A DNA stretch of 5,230 bases, from assembly GCA_029256565.1 (NCBI GenBank), contig JAQSXQ010000193.1, positions 1-5,230 on the forward strand. Reading direction: 5' to 3'. This document shows, piece by piece, positions 1-5,230 of this stretch. The position numbers were made by a program, and so were the translations under genes. The notes under the pieces were generated by a model. The model was given only the letters and a program-made list of their open reading frames with translations, was not told where the DNA came from and made no database searches. How positions within the stretch are numbered: position 1 is the stretch's first letter; every line of letters begins with the position of its first letter. The stretch comes from Mycobacterium sp. GTDB lineage: Bacteria > Actinomycetota > Actinomycetes > Mycobacteriales > Mycobacteriaceae.

Positions 1-316
1 GGAGCGCCCTACCGCGGCCCTTCTGCTCCAGCCGCACCACGCGCACGTCGGGGAGTTCGGCCGCCAATTGCCGCGCTACGCGGGGAGTCTCGTCGACGCT
101 GGCGTTGTCGGCGATCGTGATGCGCACCGGGTACGGGAACGTGTCCCGAAGGTGCCGATGCACCCGGCGCACCGAGTCGGCCAGCGCGGTCTCCTCGTTG
201 TAGACGGGGATCACCACGTCCAGCACGGGTACGCCGGTCATGGCCGCGGCCCTGGCCGCATTGGGGCGGGATGCGAAGCGTGCGATGCGCTCGGTTCCCG
301 TGTCGATGTCCGTCAT
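1..316 (-). CDS. GT2 family glycosyltransferase, N-terminal part (runs off the left edge); YkcC-like
   Basis: Reading the minus strand from ATG at 316 gives 105 codons that stay open to the window edge, so the C-terminus is missing. Visible GT2 (GT-A fold) marks are the first strand VVIPVYNEE (residues 34-42), the nucleotide-sugar site motif ADNASVDET (about 69-77) and KGRGRAL (99-105). Family knowledge: enzymes of this type load a sugar from a nucleotide donor onto polyprenyl phosphate on the cytosolic face. Homologues often carry a C-terminal GtrA-like or other membrane domain, which is not visible here. It lies 62 bp downstream of a GT39 membrane transferase, the usual YkcB/YkcC pairing, so it probably makes that enzyme's lipid-linked donor (inference). 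The start at 316 is preferred because a promoter-like element ends 6 nt upstream. The internal ATG at 241 (residue 26, MTGVPVLDVVIP) would trim a poorly conserved tail and is a real alternative. Neither start has a clear Shine-Dalgarno sequence. Confidence 0.9.
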   Translation of the reverse strand, partial: MTDIDTGTERIARFASRPNAARAAAMTGVPVLDVVIPVYNEETALADSVRRVHRHLRDTFPYPVRITIADNASVDETPRVARQLAAELPDVRVVRLEQKGRGRAL

Positions 317-377
317 GACTTCATCGTCGCCGCGCGCAGTGTGGTGGCCTTCTGCGCGAGCTATGCGCCGGCTGTGA
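317..377 (-). promoter_or_regulatory. Candidate leaderless promoter with tandem PhoP-like heptamers for the GT2 gene
   Basis: This gap between the GT39 stop and the GT2 start holds TCACAGC (371-377) and GCATAGC (360-366) on the minus strand, with an 11-bp period. A -10-like hexamer GACGAT (323-328) begins 49 nt after the first heptamer begins, and GAAGTC (6 nt) separates it from the ATG. No recognisable -35 lies 17 bp upstream of the hexamer, as expected for an activator-dependent promoter. The layout matches the elements before the response-regulator and GT39 genes. The heptamers and distances are seen directly. Binding by an OmpR/PhoP-family regulator and a leaderless transcript are inferred. 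Confidence 0.55.
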
Positions 378-378
378 A

Positions 379-2271
379 TCACGCCGTGGGCGCCGAGGTC
401 AGGTCGTAGACCGCCACGCGATCGATGATCACCGGCGCGTAGTGCGTCTCGACCCACTCGGCGATGTTCGCGGCTTCGCGGCTTCCCGTTGGCTGCGCGC
501 GACCACCGAAGCTTCCCGACACCCCGTCGCTTCGCTCGCCCCGACCCATGATCCTGCTGCGGATGAAGTAGTGCACGTCACCATCGGCCACGAGGCGCTG
601 GAACTCCGCGAGGGTCGGTGCCGGGTCCGTGCCATTGAACCCGCCGACCGCCATCACCGGTGCGCCGCTGCCGAGCTGGTAGCCCGCGGCGTTGTTGGAG
701 CCCACCACCGCTGCGGCCCAGCGGAATCGGTCGGCGTCGGCGGCCAGCAGCGCCGACAGACCGGCACTGGGTTCGGGTGACGCGAGCAGACCCCCGCCCA
801 TGCCGCCGAACCCGCCGAATCCGCGTGCCGGCCCGACCGACGGGATCGCGCCGGTGTGCGCCGTGGCGGCCGTCTCGATCGCGTAGGCAGTGGGCGCGAT
901 CAGACAGGCGGTCAGCGCAAGTCCCGCGGCCGCGGCTGCCACCCGATGCGGCAGTCGAGCAACCACCAGCAAAAACACGGCGGCACCCACTCCCACGACG
1001 GCGACGACCGCGCGCAACCACGGCAGCCAGTCGTCGTGCCGGGCGGCCAGGATCACCGCCAGGACGGCGGTGCCGGCGACGGTCGAGGCCATCGCGGCAG
1101 CGCACCACCGCGTCGATCGGTTGCGCCACAGCGTGATCGACCCGATGCCGATCACCGCGCCGAGCGCAGGGGCCAGCGCGACGGTGTAGTACGAGTGCAC
1201 GATGCCGCCTGCGAAGCTGAACACGACGGCCGTCGTCAGCAGCCACCCGCCCCACAGCACGAGTGCGGCACGCCGGGGATCGGTGCGCGGCGCGCGTCGG
1301 GTGAGCCAGAGCCCAGCGGCCAGGCAGACCAGCGCGGCAGGCAGCAGCCAGCCGGCGTAGGAGCCCATGCCCGCGCCGAGCAGCCGACCCCAGCCGACGT
1401 CGTAGTCGAGGTTGCCGAGGCCGCCGACCTCCTCGCCGGTGATGCGGCCGATCCCGTTGTAGCCCAACGCCAGTTCGACGATGCTGTCGTGCTGGGAGCC
1501 ACCGACGTACGGCCGCGACGACGCGGGCCACAGCTCGACCAGCAGTAGATACCAACCCCCCGACACCACCAGCGCGACGGCGCCCGCCGCAAGACGGAAC
1601 AGCCGGGCCCGCAGCGGCGCGGCAGCAGCCATCAGGTACGCGACGGCGAAGGCGGGCAGGACGAGGAAGGCCTGCAGCATCTTCGCCAGGAAGCCGAAGC
1701 CCACGGCGACGCCCGCGCCGACGAGCCACCAGCGGCTGGCGTCGGGCTCGCACGCGCGCTGCACGCAGTACGCGCCGACGACGAGCATCAGGACCAGTAG
1801 GGCGTCGGGATTGTTGAACCGGAACATCAGTGCGGCAGCGGGAGTGAACGCGAACACCGCGCCCGCCAGCAGCGCCGCCTGCGGACCTGCCGCCCGGCGG
1901 ACGGCCGCGTAGAGCACCGCGACGGCGGCCACGCCCATCAACGCCTGGGGCGCCAGCACGCTCCACGAGTTCAGCCCGAAGATCCGCACCGACAGATCGG
2001 TCACCCACAGTGCCCCGGGAATCTTGTCGACCGTGATGGCATTGCCCGCGTCGCTCGACCCGAACAGCATGGCCGTCCAATTGGAGGCCCCGGCCTGCGC
2101 GGCCGCCGAGTAGAACGCGTTGGCCCACCCACTGGCCGACAGGTTCCACAGGTAGAGCACCGCCGTGACCGCGGTCAGCGCGCCGAAACCAGCCCGCTCC
2201 CAGGTCAGCCGCCGTGGTCGATCGACCGATGGGTCCTGCGGGTTCGCCGCGCGCGGCAGTACAGCGATCAC
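379..2271 (-). CDS. GT39 (PMT/ArnT superfamily) membrane glycosyltransferase, YkcB-like
   Basis: This 630-residue protein is a polytopic membrane enzyme predicted to move a sugar from a polyprenyl-phosphate donor to an acceptor on the outer face of the membrane. After a short cytosolic tail, the first hydrophobic segment is at about residues 27-44. The first outer loop (about 45-100) has NAFYSAAAQA, LFGSSD and TVDKIPGALWV. Acidic residues there, such as D74 and D82, are candidates for catalysis by analogy with GT39. RFNNPDALLVL (151-161) and HSYYTVALAPALGA (359-372) are typical of the YkcB group. Many more hydrophobic segments follow up to about 465. A Gly-rich linker (483-495) leads to an outer C-terminal domain with GSNNAAGYQL and VMAVGGFNGTDPAPTLAEF (539-557), which I recognise as the YkcA/B C-terminal domain. 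The GTG start is 23 bp after the kinase stop. It has no Shine-Dalgarno sequence but sits 7 nt after a -10-like hexamer. Substrate and acceptor are unknown. Confidence 0.94.
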   Translation of the reverse strand: MIAVLPRAANPQDPSVDRPRRLTWERAGFGALTAVTAVLYLWNLSASGWANAFYSAAAQAGASNWTAMLFGSSDAGNAITVDKIPGALWVTDLSVRIFGLNSWSVLAPQALMGVAAVAVLYAAVRRAAGPQAALLAGAVFAFTPAAALMFRFNNPDALLVLMLVVGAYCVQRACEPDASRWWLVGAGVAVGFGFLAKMLQAFLVLPAFAVAYLMAAAAPLRARLFRLAAGAVALVVSGGWYLLLVELWPASSRPYVGGSQHDSIVELALGYNGIGRITGEEVGGLGNLDYDVGWGRLLGAGMGSYAGWLLPAALVCLAAGLWLTRRAPRTDPRRAALVLWGGWLLTTAVVFSFAGGIVHSYYTVALAPALGAVIGIGSITLWRNRSTRWCAAAMASTVAGTAVLAVILAARHDDWLPWLRAVVAVVGVGAAVFLLVVARLPHRVAAAAAGLALTACLIAPTAYAIETAATAHTGAIPSVGPARGFGGFGGMGGGLLASPEPSAGLSALLAADADRFRWAAAVVGSNNAAGYQLGSGAPVMAVGGFNGTDPAPTLAEFQRLVADGDVHYFIRSRIMGRGERSDGVSGSFGGRAQPTGSREAANIAEWVETHYAPVIIDRVAVYDLTSAPTA

Positions 2272-2333
2272 CCGGTCGATTCTCGGGCGCGGTGCTAGGC
2301 GTCCGATTGGTCCGAGCTGTGGCTGGCCTGTGA
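2272..2333 (-). promoter_or_regulatory. Candidate leaderless promoter with tandem PhoP-like heptamers for the GT39 gene, embedded in the kinase 3' end
   Basis: On the minus strand, TCACAGG (2327-2333) and CCACAGC (2316-2322) form a direct repeat with an 11-bp period. A -10-like hexamer GAGAAT (2279-2284) begins exactly 49 nt after the first heptamer begins, and 7 nt (CGACCGG) separate it from the GTG start at 2271. The heptamers also encode the kinase tail (SQASHS), so the site lies within coding sequence. Spacing is identical to the response-regulator promoter. No good -35 is present (ATCGGA at 2302-2307). The sequence and spacing are direct observations; function is inferred. Confidence 0.55.
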
Positions 2334-3938
2334 ACCGTCGGGCAACGTCACGACGAACCGGGTGTCCCCGGGTGCGCTGTGAACGTCGATCGTGCCGTCG
2401 TGGGCCTTGACGACGGCGGCGACGATCGCCAGACCGAGACCGGTGCCACCGTCGCGCCGCGAGCGCGACGAGTCACCTCGGGCGAACCGCTCGAAGACCT
2501 CGGGCCGCAGCGCCGCAGGGATGCCCGGACCGTCGTCGGCGACCGTCAGCACCACGGTGCCGGGCCCAGGCGTCAGCGACGTCGTGACGGTGGTGCCCGC
2601 CGGAGTGTGGGTCCTGGCGTTGGCCAACAGATTCGCCAGTACCTGGTGCAGCCGTGCCTCGTCGCCGACCACGACCACCGGATCCGGTGGCAGATCGAGC
2701 GACCAGGCGTGGTCGGGGCCTGCGACGTGCGCGTCGCTGACCGCGTCCACGACGAGCCGCGAGAGGTCCACGCCCTCGCGGATCAGTCCGCGGCCCGCAT
2801 CGAGGCGAGCCAGCAGCAGCATGTCCTCGACGAGCTGGGTCATGCGGTGCGTCTCGGATTCCACCCGGCTCATCGCATGGGCGACGTCGTCGGGCAGCTC
2901 CGCGCGTTTGCGTTGCGCCAGTTCGGTATAACCGCGGATCGCCGCGAGCGGGGTGCGCAGCTCGTGGCTGGCGTCGGCGACGAACTGGCGGACCCTGGTC
3001 TCGCTCGCGTGCCGCGCCGACAACGCTCCCGCGATCCGGTCGAGCATGCGGTTGAGCGACGAGCCGAGCTGACCGATCTCGGTGTGCGCGCCCGCCGGGT
3101 CGACGCGCACGATGGGCGTCGGCAGGCTCACTTCACCGCGGTCGAGTTCGAGGTCGGCGACCGCGCGCGCGGCAGCCGAGACCCGCGACAGCGGCGCGAG
3201 TTGTCGTCTGATCACCAGGATCCCGGCGATCGTGGCGGCCAGCAGCGCGGTGATCGCCACCACGCAGAACATGCCGAGAACCCACAGCAGCGTGTCGTCG
3301 ACCACGGCCGTCGGCAATCCCGTGACGATCGTCTGCCCGCCGTGGCGGGACTGCATGCCGATGACGCGATAACGACCCAGCCCGTCGAGATCCACGGTCT
3401 CCGGATGGCGGTCGGGCGGCACCGCGCCGAGTTGTCCGGTGGCCGCCGCGCTGACCGCCGACCGGCCGCCGTCGGAGGTGATGACCCCGGCGTCGACGTC
3501 ACCGTCGCGCTCGACGACCGCGCCGACCGTGCGGGCGGCCTGACCCGGCGCGTTGAGGAAGCCGGGACCGGGCCCGGTCTCGGGATCGAACCGCTGCCGC
3601 AGGGGGAAGTCGGGAGGAGCGGGAAAGAGGACGATGCGCGGCGGTTCCGGTGGGGCCATCGCCCCCGGTGGTCCGGGCCGCCTGCCAGGGCCGAATGGTC
3701 CCGGCGGGAGCGGCATGTCGAAGATCGCCGTCGATCGCCTGCCCGCTTCGAGCACCTGCTCGTCGAGCTGGTGCATCAGGAAGCGCTGCAACGCGAACTC
3801 CGTGGCCACGCCGATCGCGGCGCAGACGGTCGCGAGCAGCACGATCTGCGTGACGAGCAGCCTGACCCGCAGCGACCAGGTGCGTGGCGAGAAGACGCGG
3901 GTTCCCGGCCCGCTGCTAGCGGGCGGGTTTGAGGACAT
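2295..3938 (-). CDS. Membrane sensor histidine kinase (HAMP-HisKA-HATPase), partner of the upstream response regulator
   Basis: This 547-residue kinase should autophosphorylate on a histidine and pass the phosphate to the regulator encoded just upstream. TM1 is at about residues 24-49 and TM2 at about 216-243. They enclose an outer sensor region of roughly 165 residues whose first half (76-126) is very rich in Pro and Gly. A HAMP linker (about 244-305) precedes the H-box SHELRTPLAAIRGY, with phospho-acceptor H325. The ATPase domain shows the N-box with N436/N440, G1 DDGPGIP (468-474), the F-box FERFARGD (482-489) and G2 GGTGLGLAIV (497-506). All catalytic boxes are intact. The ATG lies inside the regulator gene with a 23-bp overlap. 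A G-run (3945-3950), 6 nt before it, can serve as the ribosome binding site, so translational coupling is likely. It resembles mycobacterial TcrY/TrcS kinases, but I cannot decide between them, so no symbol is given. The signal is unknown. Confidence 0.97.
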   Translation of the reverse strand: MSSNPPASSGPGTRVFSPRTWSLRVRLLVTQIVLLATVCAAIGVATEFALQRFLMHQLDEQVLEAGRRSTAIFDMPLPPGPFGPGRRPGPPGAMAPPEPPRIVLFPAPPDFPLRQRFDPETGPGPGFLNAPGQAARTVGAVVERDGDVDAGVITSDGGRSAVSAAATGQLGAVPPDRHPETVDLDGLGRYRVIGMQSRHGGQTIVTGLPTAVVDDTLLWVLGMFCVVAITALLAATIAGILVIRRQLAPLSRVSAAARAVADLELDRGEVSLPTPIVRVDPAGAHTEIGQLGSSLNRMLDRIAGALSARHASETRVRQFVADASHELRTPLAAIRGYTELAQRKRAELPDDVAHAMSRVESETHRMTQLVEDMLLLARLDAGRGLIREGVDLSRLVVDAVSDAHVAGPDHAWSLDLPPDPVVVVGDEARLHQVLANLLANARTHTPAGTTVTTSLTPGPGTVVLTVADDGPGIPAALRPEVFERFARGDSSRSRRDGGTGLGLAIVAAVVKAHDGTIDVHSAPGDTRFVVTLPDGSQASHSSDQSDA

Positions 3939-4659
3939 ACCCGGCCCCCCGCAGGGTGTGGATCATCGGCTCGCGTCCGCTGTCGATCTTCTTGCGTAGA
4001 TAGCTCACGTACAGCTCGACGATGTTCGACCGGCCACCGAAGTCGTAGCTCCACACCCGGTCGAGGATCTGAGCCTTGCTCAGCACCCGCTTGGCGTTGC
4101 GCATCATGAACCGCAGCAGCTCGAACTCAGTGGCCGTCAACGAGATCGGCTCGCCGGCACGGGTCACCTCGTGACTGTCCTCGTCGAGCACCAGGTCCCC
4201 GACGACGATCTGCGCACCGCCCGATTCGTCGGCGACGCCGGTGCGCCGCAGCAGCGCACGCAGCCGCAACACCACCTCTTCGATGCTGAACGGCTTCGTC
4301 ACGTAGTCGTCGCCGCCCGCAGTGAGCCCGGCGATGCGGTCCTCGACGGAATCCTTGGCCGTGAGCAACAGCAGCGGCAGCCCCGGTATCTGGGTGCGCA
4401 GCTCGTGCAGGACGTCGAGCCCGCTCATGTCCGGCAGCATGACGTCGAGGACGACGACGTCGGGCGGCGTCTCGCGGGCCGCTGCGATCGCCGACGCACC
4501 ATCGCCGGCGGTCGTGATGTCCCAGCCCTCGTAGCGCAGGGCCATCGACACCAACTCGGCGAGCACGGGTTCGTCGTCGACCACCAGGACGTTGATCGGG
4601 CTACCGTCGGCGCGCCGCATGACGACGCGACCAGGGCCGTTGTCCTGCGCGGTGGTCAT
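3916..4659 (-). CDS. OmpR/PhoP-family response regulator (TcrX/TrcR-like)
   Basis: This 247-residue transcription factor has a receiver domain (about residues 23-138) and a winged-helix DNA-binding domain (about 148-245). The receiver has the acidic pair D28/D29, phospho-acceptor D72 in LDVMLPD, switch T100, Y119 and K122 of TKPF. The C-terminal half shows the OmpR-type marks LTATEFELLRFMM, SKAQILDRVW and a recognition helix near SNIVELYVSYLRKKID, ending HTLRGAGYVLKPAR. From memory, mycobacterial PhoP has nearly the same recognition helix, which fits the PhoP-like boxes nearby. The ATG at 4659 is chosen because a -10-like hexamer ends 7 nt before it; with no Shine-Dalgarno sequence, the message is probably leaderless. 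An ATG at codon 14 (4620) would give 234 residues, the length I recall for M. tuberculosis TcrX. It also lacks a ribosome binding site. TrcR is the other candidate relative, so I leave the symbol empty. Confidence 0.97.
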   Translation of the reverse strand: MTTAQDNGPGRVVMRRADGSPINVLVVDDEPVLAELVSMALRYEGWDITTAGDGASAIAAARETPPDVVVLDVMLPDMSGLDVLHELRTQIPGLPLLLLTAKDSVEDRIAGLTAGGDDYVTKPFSIEEVVLRLRALLRRTGVADESGGAQIVVGDLVLDEDSHEVTRAGEPISLTATEFELLRFMMRNAKRVLSKAQILDRVWSYDFGGRSNIVELYVSYLRKKIDSGREPMIHTLRGAGYVLKPAR

Positions 4660-4721
4660 GACTACCAGTATTCGCCACGTCGATGGGCCGAACCTGTGCC
4701 GAACCTATGCGCTGGCTGTGA
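4660..4721 (-). promoter_or_regulatory. Candidate autoregulated leaderless promoter of the two-component operon, three tandem heptamers
   Basis: On the minus strand three heptamers follow each other with an 11-bp period: TCACAGC (4715-4721), GCATAGG (4704-4710) and GCACAGG (4693-4699). Viewed another way, the 9-mer AGGTTCGGC is repeated exactly (4698-4706 and 4687-4695). The second copy covers the -35 region (AGGTTC, 4690-4695). It is followed by a 17-bp spacer and a -10-like AATACT (4667-4672), then 7 nt to the ATG. Tandem 11-bp repeats abutting a poor -35 are the known arrangement for OmpR/PhoB-type activators. Autoregulation by the adjacent regulator is the simplest inference; a PhoP orthologue is an alternative. 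Confidence 0.6.
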
Positions 4722-4729
4722 GGCCTTGG

Positions 4730-4978
4730 CTACTCCGGCGGGCCGAACCCGTCCGGCGGGGTGGCCGTCACGGGCGGTACGGCGACGGTGGTCTCCGGCT
4801 CCGGCGGCGCAGTGCCCTCGGTGCTCGTCTCCCCCGTCGTCACCTCCGAGGTCAGCACCGGGCCCGGAGGCACGGGGGCCGGTTCCTCGGCAGCACTGGT
4901 GGCAACCGTGACGCCGCCCATCGTCAGTAGCGCGCCGGTTCCCATCGTCGCGGTCAACAACTTCACCTTGGTGTTCAC
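4730..4978 (-). CDS. Small exported Pro/Thr/Glu-rich protein of unknown function
   Basis: This 82-residue protein has a Sec-type signal peptide: a short basic start (NTKVK), a hydrophobic core (about residues 7-27) and a plausible cleavage site after TSA or SAA (residue 29 or 30). There is no lipobox cysteine. The mature part (about 52 residues) is low complexity, rich in Pro, Thr, Val and Glu, with no cysteine and no domain I recognise. The GTG start is well supported by a GGAGAG ribosome binding site (4985-4990) 6 nt upstream. Unlike the next three transcription units it therefore has a leader and no heptamer box. It ends 70 bp before the response-regulator gene, whose promoter begins 8 nt after this stop. 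It may be an unrelated neighbour or a surface protein linked to the same envelope theme. The composition recalls the partial protein upstream of it, suggesting tandem paralogues. Confidence 0.75.
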   Translation of the reverse strand: MNTKVKLLTATMGTGALLTMGGVTVATSAAEEPAPVPPGPVLTSEVTTGETSTEGTAPPEPETTVAVPPVTATPPDGFGPPE

Positions 4979-4984
4979 GTGGAT

Positions 4985-4990
4985 CTCTCC
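4985..4990 (-). promoter_or_regulatory. Ribosome binding site of the 82-residue exported protein
   Basis: The minus strand reads GGAGAG followed by six bases (ATCCAC) and the GTG start at 4978. It is a close match to the anti-Shine-Dalgarno partner at standard spacing, and it fixes the GTG as the start. It also contrasts with the three Shine-Dalgarno-free starts elsewhere in the window. Confidence 0.7.
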
Positions 4991-5021
4991 AAATCGATCT
5001 ACTCGACAACGTGCTTACCCA

Positions 5022-5042
5022 AAGGGGCCGTCACGGACCCTT
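5022..5042 (-). terminator. Weak hairpin, possible terminator between the two small exported-protein genes
   Basis: AAGGG at 5022-5026 pairs with CCCTT at 5038-5042, and CCG at 5028-5030 pairs with CGG at 5034-5036. This gives an 8-bp stem with one mismatch and a 3-nt loop. Transcribed from the minus strand it is followed by only one further U and then G-rich sequence, so it is a poor intrinsic terminator. It sits about 50 bp after the stop of the upstream gene. An outer TTACCC/GGGTAA pair (5015-5020 and 5051-5056) encloses it. Confidence 0.22.
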
Positions 5043-5092
5043 CATCAGTCGGGTAACCACCGCGATCGATCGTGAAACGCGGGTGCGCGCCG

Positions 5093-5230
5093 CTACTTGG
5101 CCGCCTCCTCCTCCGATGGCAACGGTGCGGGGCCCTTCATCGCGGGCTTCGCGACCGCGACCGCCGGTGCGGTGGGTGGCGTGGTCTCGGTGCTGGTGGC
5201 GCCGATCGACATCGTCGTGCTCTTGGCCAG
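5093..5230 (-). CDS. C-terminal 45 residues of a small Ala/Pro/Thr-rich protein, probably exported (5' end outside window)
   Basis: The minus-strand frame ending in TAG at 5093-5095 is open to the right edge and reads LAKSTTMSIGATSTETTPP, then a Val/Ala/Pro-rich stretch, and ends GPAPLPSEEEAAK. The start and any signal peptide are outside the window. Low-complexity composition, no cysteine and a short TSTE match to the 82-residue protein downstream (TSTE at its residues 51-54) suggest a relative of that protein. Codon third positions are mostly G or C, as expected of a real gene here, but a fragment this short and low in complexity cannot be proven coding. The gap to the next gene's GTG is 114 bp. 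No function can be assigned. Confidence 0.6.
   Translation of the reverse strand: MAKSTTMSIGATSTETTPPTAPAVAVAKPAMKGPAPLPSEEEAAK

Noticed and set aside
68..409. Plus-strand open frame across the GT2 start and the GT39 stop
   Set aside because: Antisense to the GT2 N-terminus, which has clear family motifs. It would also run through the candidate promoter, and nothing in the product is recognisable.
578..2149. Minus-strand open frame of 523 codons inside the GT39 gene
   Set aside because: Same strand, different frame from a well-supported membrane enzyme. The product is Arg/Gly-rich with no hydrophobic pattern.
2376..2382. A further TCACAGC half-site on the minus strand in the kinase gene
   Set aside because: No matching heptamer 11 bp further on (CCGGGGA) and no -10-like hexamer plus start at the required distance. 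It encodes part of VHSAPGD and is probably chance. Plus-strand CACAGC occurrences inside the GT39 and kinase genes were rejected for the same reason.
2379..3932. Long plus-strand open frame of 517 codons opposite the kinase gene
   Set aside because: It lies entirely antisense to a kinase with every catalytic motif intact. Its translation is Arg/Asp-rich with no domain, typical of an open frame forced by high GC at third positions.
3916..4620. Shorter response regulator starting at codon 14
   Set aside because: Its 234-residue length fits what I recall of TcrX, but there is no ribosome binding site before it, whereas the start at 4659 matches the shared promoter geometry. Kept only as an alternative.
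5063..5072. Perfect palindrome CGATCGATCG upstream of the 82-residue protein gene
   Set aside because: Short CGATCG palindromes are frequent in GC-rich actinobacterial DNA, and there is no second copy or spacing to promoter elements to suggest an operator.
1..5230. Mobile elements, CRISPR arrays, tRNA or rRNA genes, phage genes
   Set aside because: No transposase, terminal inverted repeats, regular spaced repeats or RNA-gene signatures were seen. The composition is even and all genes face the same way.

Overview
The window is compact, GC-rich DNA in which every supportable gene lies on the minus strand. The protein content points to a mycobacterium (Mycobacterium/Mycolicibacterium): a PhoP-like OmpR-family response regulator, a partner kinase, GTG starts, several starts with no Shine-Dalgarno sequence, and small Ala/Pro/Thr-rich exported proteins. 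This assignment is inference; no species can be named.

In transcription order (right to left): (1) 5230-5093, the C-terminal end of a small low-complexity protein; (2) 4978-4730, a complete 82-residue exported protein with a signal peptide and a good ribosome binding site; (3) 4659-3916, a response regulator; (4) 3938-2295, its sensor histidine kinase, overlapping the regulator gene by 23 bp; (5) 2271-379, a polytopic GT39 sugar transferase of the YkcB type; (6) 316 to the window edge, the N-terminal third or so of a GT2 glycosyltransferase, probably YkcC-like. There is no gene-free stretch longer than about 115 bp.

Genes 3-6 look like one functional module. The two-component system senses an envelope signal. 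The GT2 enzyme would load a sugar onto a polyprenyl phosphate, and the GT39 membrane enzyme would transfer that sugar to an acceptor outside the membrane. The sugar and the acceptor cannot be read from the sequence.

The main discovery is regulatory. The response-regulator gene, the GT39 gene and the GT2 gene are each preceded by a pair of PhoP-like heptamers (TCACAGS, 4 bp, then SCAYAGS; 11-bp period). In all three the first heptamer begins exactly 49 nt upstream of a -10-like hexamer, and that hexamer is followed after 6 or 7 nt by the start codon. The heptamer-to-start distances are 62, 62 and 61 nt. This predicts three co-regulated, leaderless, activator-dependent promoters inside what otherwise looks like a single operon. 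The site serving GT39 is embedded in the last codons of the kinase gene.
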